From: Lachnospiraceae bacterium
GTDB lineage: Bacteria > Bacillota > Clostridia > Lachnospirales > Lachnospiraceae
NCBI GenBank assembly: GCA_003519685.1
Contig: DOWG01000124.1
Location: 1 to 9,588, forward strand
Reading direction: 5' to 3'
Length of the DNA stretch: 9,588 nt
Shown here: piece by piece, positions 1 through 6,814 of the stretch
Layout: each line of letters begins with the position of its first letter
Position numbering within the stretch: position 1 is the stretch's first letter
Notes under the pieces: model-generated
Told to the model about the DNA's origin: nothing
The model's input: the letters and a program-made list of their open reading frames with translations, nothing else
The model's database searches: none
Translations under genes and position numbers: made by a program

Positions 1-150
1 ATGATTTCGTCAAATGTATCCGAAGCGGAGACGCTTTCGCTTAAGATTCATTACGTAGCGGTACATAAGGCTCCAAAATACGGAGCTAAAGTACCAACGA
101 ATGCAAATACTCCTTATCGGATATCATTTGTCGTAATCATAAAATGATAT
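1..150. repeat. Long imperfect palindrome with nested hairpins at the left edge
   Basis: Bases 1-23 pair with 117-140 in an outer stem of about 22 pairs, broken only by two T-T mismatches (7/134 and 10/131) and one bulged T (124). Inside it lie a small hairpin (AAGCG 23-27 with CGCTT 32-36), a helix 46-52 with 96-102 (one mismatch), GGTAC 60-64 with GTACC 91-95, and GCTCC 70-74 with GGAGC 82-86. Nearly the whole 140 bases therefore fold into a branched structure. Bases 121-129 can instead pair perfectly with 142-150, which excludes the outer stem. There is no U-tract on either strand, so it is not a simple terminator. It lies 55-204 bases downstream of the last operon gene. It could be a small non-autonomous mobile element (MITE-like), a dispersed palindromic repeat, or a structured RNA. 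The element starts at the window edge, so its true left end and any target duplication cannot be seen. The short open frame 1-147 has no visible ribosome site and is not called. Confidence 0.55.
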
Positions 151-204
151 ACATGTCGGGTGTGAATAGTAACGAAAAATCAAATCTATGCGAATCGTTT
201 TTTC

Positions 205-2439
205 TTATCTCCCTGCCACCCTGGCAAGCCGCAGGAATCTTGGGCGATAAATATCCCCATAGACAAAGCAATCCTCGCCATTCACGTTATACGTGATAAG
301 AAGCTCATTCGGCCCGGAAAGGGCGGGGTGTGCTTTTGCATTATAGGTATTGTTGCCCTTTCCCACCGTGGTCAGGCAGGTGTCATGGGTATAGATCGTT
401 GTCTGATCCCGGAAGGGTGTATAGGGTGTGTCGGAAATTGATGCCTTAATGGTTGGGCTGTTGGTTAAATAAGACCATACAAACAGGTACTTTCCCTTGT
501 TTTCTCCGAACTGTATCTGCGACACGCTGCATTCCGGTGCCACATCATCCTCCAGATATAAAAAGGCGGAAGGTACTTCACTACCCCAATTACCCATATT
601 ATCCAAATATTCATAGGAATCAAATTTCTCTATATTCTCGGGCTTTACTCTAGAAACGACAAGTTCACGTCCTACATTTTCAACATCGTTATACCCATAT
701 ACATAGATATAGCCATCCGGATTGGTTGCTCCTGCGTCCTCCGTATTCTGATACACAGCTCCGCCAAAGTAAAACTCTGCATTTTCATTAGAAACATCAC
801 ATAACCGCTTTCTCTCATCATTGATAATCGTAAGAGAATCATAGTCTACTGCACCGTCTACTATATCATATCTTGCCAGATCAACGCCAATCTGTGAAAA
901 GCCAAGCATCGTATCGACAGAATCGATTCGCAGACAATATACGTAAAGCTTATCTCCGATTACAAAGATATCCCCAAGCCAATAGTAAATATTTTTTCCT
1001 TCCTTTGTTGCAGGTATCGGCGGGTTCGGAATAATACCTGCCGTCTTCTCCTCCTGCGGAAGATAAAACTGAATATGATTTGGATCCGGTGCTCCTCCTT
1101 TTAGAAGGGCGCTCGTATTATTCACCATGCTCACATTCTTTCGGCGATCTGTCAACGGATCAACCGAGGAGACAATCGTATCACTGAATACAAAAAAGGT
1201 ATTCAGTTCGGACTTATCCCGTTCCGGATTGTAATCCCGGCCATCCAGGTTTACCGTATAGATGCCGTCCGCTCCGGACCAGCCTTCATAATTTGACAGG
1301 AGTGCTGTGTAATCCGGTACTTCATCGCAATACCAGCTTTCCCCTAAAAAAGCACTGACTTCGCTTAAACCGACGAATTCGCCACCATAATTACTTCTGA
1401 TCTCAAGCTGAAGGTAGTGCGCCTGTACATGATTCATGGGTATTACCAAGGAAGGTTCTAGCGCTTCACTTCCGTCCCCCTGCTCTAACGTGTAAGTACC
1501 AAGTGTCTTCCAGGTGGTACAGTCATTGGATATCTTTAAGCGGAATTCTTTCAGTCCGTAATCCAGATGTTCGGGATCATTATAGTTCCAAAGAACCAGT
1601 TCCGATACGGGATATTCCCCCTTAAGATCAATGATAAAATCAATCGCAGAAGCCTTCTGGGTGTACATATGCTCCGGCCGGTTATCATGCGTTGCATTTC
1701 TTGAAAAATCACTTAAACCGGTGCCGTTCACGAAATTATAATCCTCCGCTTTAGCGGACCATTTACCGTTATTATAGCGTTCCAATGGGGAACAGGAGAT
1801 GTTCTCTCCCGCTATGATCGGCTGCTTATAGCGGTAAAGCCTTATTTCACTTAAACCATTCTGGCTGCCGCCGTGATTCGATAATACCGTGATTTTCAGA
1901 TACCGCCCACTAGCTCCGTTAAAATTGACTGTGTTCCGGTCCGCAAGACCTTCGGCTTTCAGACCTTCTTCTCCCGAGGCTTGGGTCAATGTGCAATTTA
2001 CCGGTTCAGAATATGTTATATTATCTTCGGAACAGGAGACTGCAATTTCCTTTAAACCGCAGTTCGTATCCCCCTTCCCATTATAATTCCATAGATACAG
2101 CTCTCCTAATTTTTCAATATGCCCAATATCAAATACAAACTCTGTGTTATCCCCTTTGTACATATCCTGGGCCAAGTTGGAATGAAGATGGTTTCTTCCA
2201 TAGCTTCCGCTCATCCCAGAATTATCGGCAATTGCCTTATAACTTTCATCCATTGGGCTCAATTTAAGCATTGTCCCAACCTCCTGAACAACTGTGGCAG
2301 CGATAAAATCATCCTCCTTCACTTTCTCATCCGCTTTTGGTAATTCGTTGTTAAATGGTGTATTGCTCTTACTGCAGGCAGATAGCACTGCCATTATAAT
2401 GATTAAAAACGGGAATATCTTCTTTCTTCCTGTATGCAA
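205..2439 (-). CDS. Surface lipoprotein: two discoidin-like domains plus DUF4185/DUF5005-like beta-propeller, putative glycan-active enzyme
   Basis: The protein is 744 residues from the chosen TTG start (2439-2437). AAGGAG (2447-2452) sits 7 bases before this TTG but only 1 base before the ATG at 2445. The longer ATG at 2493 lies in a hairpin loop. The signal peptide ends in lipobox LSAC with Cys22, so the protein should be lipid-anchored outside the membrane. Residues about 65-205 and 220-370 are a tandem pair of F5/8 type C-like carbohydrate-binding domains sharing LWNYN, GLKE, SN(H/Y)GG and GLSE motifs. Residues about 380-744 resemble DUF4185/DUF5005 five-bladed propellers: GWSGADG, FVFSDT, YWLGDIF, NAKAHPALSG and terminal YRPRFLRL. 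DUF4185 includes GH183 endo-D-arabinanases, so hydrolase activity is plausible. The aspartates in GADG, SDT and LGDIF are candidate active-site acids. As last gene of a sugar ABC operon it probably cuts or holds the glycan whose fragments are imported. Family placement is fairly sure; activity and substrate are inference. Confidence 0.85.
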   Translation of the reverse strand: MHTGRKKIFPFLIIIMAVLSACSKSNTPFNNELPKADEKVKEDDFIAATVVQEVGTMLKLSPMDESYKAIADNSGMSGSYGRNHLHSNLAQDMYKGDNTEFVFDIGHIEKLGELYLWNYNGKGDTNCGLKEIAVSCSEDNITYSEPVNCTLTQASGEEGLKAEGLADRNTVNFNGASGRYLKITVLSNHGGSQNGLSEIRLYRYKQPIIAGENISCSPLERYNNGKWSAKAEDYNFVNGTGLSDFSRNATHDNRPEHMYTQKASAIDFIIDLKGEYPVSELVLWNYNDPEHLDYGLKEFRLKISNDCTTWKTLGTYTLEQGDGSEALEPSLVIPMNHVQAHYLQLEIRSNYGGEFVGLSEVSAFLGESWYCDEVPDYTALLSNYEGWSGADGIYTVNLDGRDYNPERDKSELNTFFVFSDTIVSSVDPLTDRRKNVSMVNNTSALLKGGAPDPNHIQFYLPQEEKTAGIIPNPPIPATKEGKNIYYWLGDIFVIGDKLYVYCLRIDSVDTMLGFSQIGVDLARYDIVDGAVDYDSLTIINDERKRLCDVSNENAEFYFGGAVYQNTEDAGATNPDGYIYVYGYNDVENVGRELVVSRVKPENIEKFDSYEYLDNMGNWGSEVPSAFLYLEDDVAPECSVSQIQFGENKGKYLFVWSYLTNSPTIKASISDTPYTPFRDQTTIYTHDTCLTTVGKGNNTYNAKAHPALSGPNELLITYNVNGEDCFVYGDIYRPRFLRLARVAGR

Positions 2440-2446
2440 TCCCATT

Positions 2447-2452
2447 CTCCTT
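2447..2452 (-). promoter_or_regulatory. Ribosome binding site deciding the start of the propeller lipoprotein
   Basis: AAGGAG on the minus strand is 7 bases from TTG at 2439 and only 1 base from ATG at 2445. Spacing therefore favours the TTG start. The encoded N-terminus, M-H-T-G-R-K-K followed by a hydrophobic stretch and LSAC, is a normal lipoprotein signal. Confidence 0.6.
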
Positions 2453-2473
2453 CCCTTTTTGGCGTATCCATCT

Positions 2474-2519
2474 ATCAAATAGGGAAAACGCATTATATCA
2501 GCAGTTTTCCCTATTTGAT
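2474..2519 (-). other. Perfect 16-bp intercistronic hairpin
   Basis: ATCAAATAGGGAAAAC (2474-2489) is exactly complementary in reverse to 2504-2519, with a 14-base loop. In the minus-strand transcript it lies 34 nt after the LamG lipoprotein stop codon and 34 nt before the TTG start of the propeller lipoprotein. No U-tract follows on either strand, so it is not a classic intrinsic terminator. More likely roles are protecting the upstream mRNA 3' end after cleavage or lowering read-through into the last gene. The ATG at 2493 falls inside the loop, which argues against its use as a start. Confidence 0.8.
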
Positions 2520-2545
2520 TCCCTATGATTACCGATTTTCTAAGC

Positions 2546-2553
2546 GGGTTGCT
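2546..2553 (-). repeat. Junction motif AGCAACCC, copy 3
   Basis: It lies directly after the TAA of the LamG lipoprotein gene. It is followed within a few bases by CTTAG, which also follows copy 1. Confidence 0.5.
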
Positions 2554-4260
2554 TTATTTTTTCTTCTTATTATTATAGAATATATATGCAGCAATTATGG
2601 CTGCAACGGCTACTGCGGATATAATAACAATCGTTGTATAATTCTTATTTGCTGTTTTATCGGATGTCTCAGATGTTTCATCCTCCGCCGGCAGTGCCGT
2701 TGGTTCCTTCTCCTCGGCATTTATCACATCTTCAGTCGCAGGATCGTACGGTTTGCTGACTGCCGTCGTATAGCATAGTGATTTTACATCTTCTTCAGAA
2801 AGTGCACCATCAAATATCATTAAGTTGTCAAGCACACCTGTACATGCTCTCTTCACTGTTTCATTTTCATAATATCCGCCGACATTAAAGCCGCCATTCG
2901 GAGTTCCGGAAGAGCCATCATCATAGCTTCCTAAGCTAAAGGGAAGACCGGCAGCTACGGACAATCTGGATTTTACTGCCAGCTGGCCATCAATATACAT
3001 ATAGATAAAGGCATCATTGATATTGCCAAACTCATCATACTCATTTTGAAAAACGATCGTATAATTATGCCATTCTTCCAGGTGAAGCTCCATGAAGTAA
3101 CCTTCGGAATATAGCTTATCCTGCGTCTGCCAATCGGCACTGTTCATCTTTGCCAGTAATTGCACACCTTCCGCTTCACTATCTTTTATAAATTCCAGAT
3201 CAATCACACCGGCACCTAATGCTCCAAGACCTGCCGGAACGATAATCATATTCGCACCAGTATCTGTATTCGTATAGGCATCCATTTTGTAATAAAAGCT
3301 GACCGTCATTTCATCATAAGCATATGTTTTATTTGGAGAAGCAAGATAAGTATTTCCATCCAATTGAATCGCCTGTCCGTCGATACCTTCGGTAAATATC
3401 GGACCGCCTTCGGTGGAGCCATTCCCATAGGTAAGGTCATTTTCCGCTTCTGTCCCGGCATTTTTCAGATCTCCATTAAAGCCGTAATTTAAAACATTGG
3501 ATGTAACATGTTCTGTTTTTTCTTTTGCAGTGACACCGCCGGAATAACTGCCGGTTACTGTATATACCCCATCCGCTGCTTCCACCGGAGCAGCTTCATT
3601 GGCACCGAATTGAATTGTCATCGCATTACCGTAATCCGGCTTCATCAGTTCTACGCCGCTGTCGGTAAGAGATTTCAGATCTGCGGAACCATCATTTAAG
3701 GCCTTACCATCCTTTGTACAGTTGATATCAAACATGGTGTTGTCTTTCATAATGGTTGTTTGGATGCTTTTGAATACCGCCGTTAAGGCTGCCGCATTTT
3801 CTTTATAGGTAATGGTGCCATCCTCATTCGTAATTAATTCCGGTTCTGCATAGGCAGCTGCTGCTGCCGGATCATAGGCTAAGGATGCAAGCTTTGCTTT
3901 ATAATCATCAAAGGAAGTAAAATCGAAGGAAAGATTAACGGTTTCCCATTCCTTACCGGTATCATCAACCGTAATATTAAGCCATTCTTTGCTGCCTTTG
4001 ACTGCACTGGTATAAGTATCCTGCAGATACTTGGCCAGCTCGTCACCATGCTTCGTAAGATAATAGTATGCGCTTCCATATCCATCCTGATAATCATTTT
4101 TAGCAATGGAGGCCGTTATTGTTCTACTTCCTGTGCCATCTTCATTTAGTTTTAAATTTGCAGAAATCTGAACCGCTGTACAACCTGACATTGTGAGCAT
4201 TGCCAGAAGGAAAACTGCCATAAGTGCAATTTTTGAAAAAAATGTTTTTGATTTTTTCAT
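2554..4260 (-). CDS. Double-anchored surface lipoprotein: LppM-like N-terminal region, LamG-type lectin fold, C-terminal membrane segment
   Basis: The protein has 568 residues. The signal peptide ends in lipobox MSGC with Cys27 as the lipidated residue. Residues about 28-245 begin with a stretch (GCTAVQISANLKLNEDGTGS) typical of LppM/DUF3153-like lipoproteins. Residues about 255-495 look like a LamG/concanavalin A-like jelly roll: NYGFNGDLKNAG opening, GQAIQLDG, MTVSFYYKMD, WHNYTIVFQ, YIDGQL and GVLDNLMIFDGALSEEDV at the end. A Glu/Asp/Thr-rich linker (about 505-540) leads to a hydrophobic segment (about 541-562) and a terminal KKKK tail. The protein would thus be tied to the membrane at both ends, facing outward. 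GAGAGAG just before the ATG is an acceptable ribosome site. Its place between the transporter and the propeller lipoprotein suggests glycan binding or display. LamG folds bind many ligands, and no catalytic residues are apparent, so the function is inferred. Confidence 0.85.
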   Translation of the reverse strand: MKKSKTFFSKIALMAVFLLAMLTMSGCTAVQISANLKLNEDGTGSRTITASIAKNDYQDGYGSAYYYLTKHGDELAKYLQDTYTSAVKGSKEWLNITVDDTGKEWETVNLSFDFTSFDDYKAKLASLAYDPAAAAAYAEPELITNEDGTITYKENAAALTAVFKSIQTTIMKDNTMFDINCTKDGKALNDGSADLKSLTDSGVELMKPDYGNAMTIQFGANEAAPVEAADGVYTVTGSYSGGVTAKEKTEHVTSNVLNYGFNGDLKNAGTEAENDLTYGNGSTEGGPIFTEGIDGQAIQLDGNTYLASPNKTYAYDEMTVSFYYKMDAYTNTDTGANMIIVPAGLGALGAGVIDLEFIKDSEAEGVQLLAKMNSADWQTQDKLYSEGYFMELHLEEWHNYTIVFQNEYDEFGNINDAFIYMYIDGQLAVKSRLSVAAGLPFSLGSYDDGSSGTPNGGFNVGGYYENETVKRACTGVLDNLMIFDGALSEEDVKSLCYTTAVSKPYDPATEDVINAEEKEPTALPAEDETSETSDKTANKNYTTIVIISAVAVAAIIAAYIFYNNKKKK

Positions 4261-4277
4261 ATCTCTCTCCCGTTCCT

Positions 4278-4291
4278 CCGCCCTATGGCGG
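4278..4291 (-). other. Small GC-rich intercistronic hairpin
   Basis: CCGCC (4278-4282) and GGCGG (4287-4291) form a 5-bp stem with a 4-base loop in the 66-base spacer between the MalF-type permease and the LamG lipoprotein gene. It lies 17 bases upstream of the lipoprotein ATG, just before the ribosome site. It is too small to call a terminator and may only affect mRNA folding near the start. Confidence 0.4.
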
Positions 4292-4315
4292 CACGAATAT
4301 TTCAGCTTCCCTTTT

Positions 4316-4323
4316 GGGTTGCT
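4316..4323 (-). repeat. Junction motif AGCAACCC, copy 2
   Basis: It lies 3 bases after the stop codon of the MalF-type permease. Like copy 1 it is preceded by TTAAAT and followed by an A. Confidence 0.5.
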
Positions 4324-4326
4324 AAT

Positions 4327-5226
4327 TTAATTATTGTAAAATGCCCATTTCTTACGTGCCAGCTGGATCAGCGATACAAATACCGCGATAATTGCCAGCA
4401 TAATCCAGGACATTGCAGATGCATATCCCTGTCTGCCCACCGTAAAACCGGTATAGTAGACGTTATAACCCAGGTAATTCGTATTATATCCGCCGCCGGT
4501 CATCAGCATTGGCTGTACAAATATCTGAAATCCGGCGATAGTAGCTGTTAACAAATTGTAAAAAAAGATCGGTGAAATAGCCGGAATAGTAACGTGAAAA
4601 AACTTTGTTATTGCGTTTCCGCCATCGACATCAACGGCTTCATATAGCTCCACTGGTACATCCGTTAAAGAGGACAGGAATATGATTACCGTACCTCCAA
4701 CGCTCCACATTCCCATAATTGCCAGACCTGCCGTTGCCCATTGATAATCATGAAACCAGTCCGGTCCCTCTATCCCAATCAGGGATAGCAGCATATTGAA
4801 AACGCCGGACGGCCCTAACAGCTGCTTCCATAGGTAAACAACGGAAACGATGCTGACAAGGGTAGGAATATAATACAAAGCACGGAATACTTTTCTTCCC
4901 GGAACCTTAGCATTCAACAATAGGGCGAGCGATAACGAAAACAGCAGATTAAGCGGTACGCTAAGGCAGACATATTCCACCGTGTAAAGCGCGCTTTTCC
5001 AAAACTCCGGATCGGTCAGGATGGTCTTATAGTTTTGCAGCCCTCTCCACTCAACAACCATGGAGGAGGTAGTTGCATTTGTAAAAGACAGATAGAAGGA
5101 ATAAATCAATGGAAAAGCCGTCAACAGAACAAAGCCGATAATCCATGGTGATGCAAAAATTACACCAATTACTGCCTCCCGGTAGTTATATTTATTTGAT
5201 TTTTGTTTTTTCTTTCCGTTTGTCAT
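4327..5226 (-). CDS. Carbohydrate ABC transporter permease, MalF/UgpA type
   Basis: This is a 299-residue inner-membrane subunit of a family 1 (CUT1) sugar importer. Six hydrophobic segments are visible, starting with EAVIGVIFASPWIIGFVLLT after a basic cytoplasmic N-terminus. The EAA loop that docks the ATPase is clear at residues 196-215 (E-A-V-D-V-D-G-G ... T-I-P). The NWF/PLIYSFYLSF and MLMTGGGYNTNYLGYNVY regions are typical of this subfamily. The length is normal for MalF homologues that lack the large periplasmic insertion. The start codon has only a weak ribosome site (GAG about 7 bases upstream), unlike its neighbours, so translation may be modest. It lies third in the operon, 117 bases after the binding-protein gene. 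It should pair with the MalG-type permease at 6815-7714. Confidence 0.95.
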   Translation of the reverse strand: MTNGKKKQKSNKYNYREAVIGVIFASPWIIGFVLLTAFPLIYSFYLSFTNATTSSMVVEWRGLQNYKTILTDPEFWKSALYTVEYVCLSVPLNLLFSLSLALLLNAKVPGRKVFRALYYIPTLVSIVSVVYLWKQLLGPSGVFNMLLSLIGIEGPDWFHDYQWATAGLAIMGMWSVGGTVIIFLSSLTDVPVELYEAVDVDGGNAITKFFHVTIPAISPIFFYNLLTATIAGFQIFVQPMLMTGGGYNTNYLGYNVYYTGFTVGRQGYASAMSWIMLAIIAVFVSLIQLARKKWAFYNN

Positions 5227-5263
5227 TTTAAACTCATTTCTGCACGGCTTTTTTAGAAGTATG

Positions 5264-5294
5264 GAGTTTGTGGATGCCGCGCAGACACAAACTC
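5264..5294 (-). other. Intercistronic hairpin after the binding-protein gene
   Basis: GAGTTTGTG (5264-5272) pairs with CACAAACTC (5286-5294), and an inner TGC-GCA stem is separated by a symmetric two-base internal loop. It starts about 50 nt after the binding-protein stop codon on the minus strand, in a 117-base spacer. No U-run follows it in the transcript. By analogy with stem-loops after malE-type genes, it may protect the abundant binding-protein mRNA and limit permease expression. That role is inferred. Confidence 0.7.
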
Positions 5295-5343
5295 ATTGAT
5301 ACAAACTTCCCAGTATAAATTATGCTTTTCAATCATTCACATT

Positions 5344-6750
5344 TTAGTAGGATGCCTTTAGCTTTTCTATTGCCTTTTCTGAATTAGTAAGTGCTTCCTC
5401 TACGGTATACTTATCTGCTACCATATCTGTTACAATATTTTGAACTTCTCCCCACCAATTCGGGGCATTATATATATACTGATAAGGCTTTCGATAAGAC
5501 ATTTCTGTAAGCACCACCTGTTTTACAGGATCTGTTATTTCCTTGAATAAATCATCGTAAATCTTTGTATTGGCCGGCATATTACTCGATTCAGTAAGTA
5601 CTTCTTTCTGAATTTCATCACTACACATATATTTGGTAAATTTCCATGCAGCTTCCTGCACCGCCTTACTTTTCTTAGAAAGTCTGTTAGCAATTTCAAT
5701 AGAAAAACCACCGGTAAAATTAAATCTGTTTTCTTCTATATGATCGTAAGGAATCGGAGCCGCCCCAAGATGAAGCTGTTTTTCTTCCGGAAGACGGTCA
5801 TTCTGCCAAGGAACTTCATTCGTTGAAATCATCATAGCAACACTTTTGTTCCAAAAAAGGTTGGTCGTACTTTCCCCGGCAGAGCCAAGAAATGCATTTA
5901 CCTTTGCTGCAGGGAAGGTATGAGTCAGGTTGAACCAGGTTTCAAATCCTTTCCGTACTCCAGGGTCAGTTGTAATAGTGGAATTGCCGGATTCATCAAA
6001 GAAATCGCCGCCTTTATTCCATACTGTGTTAACAAACATACAATTACCAACCGCTACATCAAATCCCAGCTGAGTGATTTTACCATTCTCCTGTTTCGTC
6101 AACAATTCCTGATATGCCTGCAGTTCGTCCCAGGTCTGCGGTGCCCGGACATTACCATCTTTATCAATCAAATCCGAAGGCTTTCCTGTAATTGTACTTC
6201 CCTCCAGCTGCGCTGCCTTGGTAGCAAGCCACTGTGCATCTGTAGTTTGACTCAGCTCATTTACCAGATCGACATTATAATAAAGAATACGGTTATCCAA
6301 AGCATATGGCAATCCATATACCTTATCCTCATAGGTCATAGGAATCAGGTCTTCTTTGAAAAAGTAATCTGCATTCATTGACTCATCAAAGAACTGCGAC
6401 AGCTCCATAGATACTCCGCCCTTTGCACGATCCGTATTATCTTTAATGGTCTGGATATAGATATCCGGTCCATTCGGATCCGTCATTGATGTTGTAATTT
6501 TCGTGAAATAGTCCCAGAATGAAATTCCCGTATAGTCAATATGGATACCTGGATTCTCCTGTTCAAACCGGTCAATAACGGAACATGTCCAAGCATAGTT
6601 TGGATCTCCTTCCGGATATATGGACCAGAATTGTAGATTAACGTCACCATTCTCCCCTTTCCCTGAAGATGAACAAGCTGTCATTGCTGCTGTGGCAAGT
6701 ATCGCGATTGCCAGCAGGCAGATTAGGGTCTTAATTTTTCTTTGCTTCAT
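5344..6750 (-). CDS. Carbohydrate ABC transporter substrate-binding lipoprotein, family 1
   Basis: The protein has 468 residues from the ATG at 6750, chosen because GGAGGAG (6756-6762) stands 5 bases before it and a signal peptide begins there. The in-frame ATG at 6831 would run back into the preceding gene and add a non-hydrophobic tail. The lipobox is MTAC with Cys26. The mature protein has the family 1 bacterial solute-binding (MalE-like) pattern: an opening VNLQFWSIYPEGD strand, then a VIDRFEQENPGIHIDY segment, a GPDIYI strand, VYGLPYALDNRILYYNVDL hinge region, GGFSIEIANRLSKKS, and AAWKFTKYMCSDEIQ near the C-terminus. Tryptophans such as in NAPNWWGEV could stack on sugar rings. It sits on the outer face of the membrane and delivers oligosaccharide to the two permeases. 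It lies second in the operon, between them. The substrate is unknown. Confidence 0.95.
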   Translation of the reverse strand: MKQRKIKTLICLLAIAILATAAMTACSSSGKGENGDVNLQFWSIYPEGDPNYAWTCSVIDRFEQENPGIHIDYTGISFWDYFTKITTSMTDPNGPDIYIQTIKDNTDRAKGGVSMELSQFFDESMNADYFFKEDLIPMTYEDKVYGLPYALDNRILYYNVDLVNELSQTTDAQWLATKAAQLEGSTITGKPSDLIDKDGNVRAPQTWDELQAYQELLTKQENGKITQLGFDVAVGNCMFVNTVWNKGGDFFDESGNSTITTDPGVRKGFETWFNLTHTFPAAKVNAFLGSAGESTTNLFWNKSVAMMISTNEVPWQNDRLPEEKQLHLGAAPIPYDHIEENRFNFTGGFSIEIANRLSKKSKAVQEAAWKFTKYMCSDEIQKEVLTESSNMPANTKIYDDLFKEITDPVKQVVLTEMSYRKPYQYIYNAPNWWGEVQNIVTDMVADKYTVEEALTNSEKAIEKLKASY

Positions 6751-6755
6751 ATGAT

Positions 6756-6762
6756 CTCCTCC
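6756..6762 (-). promoter_or_regulatory. Strong ribosome binding site of the substrate-binding lipoprotein
   Basis: GGAGGAG on the minus strand with a 5-base spacer (ATCAT) to the ATG at 6750. It is the strongest site in the window and fixes the start inside the longest open frame. It fits a binding protein made in excess over the permeases. Confidence 0.85.
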
Positions 6763-6794
6763 ATTATAATTAAAAAGTCTATTACTAAGAAAAT

Positions 6795-6802
6795 GGGTTG
6801 CT
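6795..6802 (-). repeat. Junction motif AGCAACCC, copy 1
   Basis: AGCAACCC on the minus strand lies 12 bases after the stop codon of the MalG-type permease. Identical copies follow the stop codons of the MalF-type permease (4316-4323) and the LamG lipoprotein (2546-2553). I found no other exact copy in the window. Confidence 0.5.
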
Positions 6803-6814
6803 CCCCCATTTAAC

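Noticed and set aside
1..147. Open frame of 48 codons on the plus strand starting at the first base
   Set aside because: It coincides with the palindromic element, shows no ribosome site within the window and no recognisable protein features.
171..204. Intrinsic terminator at 171-199 with the T-run 198-203
   Set aside because: The stem is only 5 bp with a 19-base loop, and the T-run lies on the plus strand, opposite to the operon, so support is too weak.
5920..6381. Plus-strand open frame of 153 codons inside the binding-protein gene
   Set aside because: It is antisense to a clearly conserved solute-binding protein, lacks a ribosome site and has no recognisable features.
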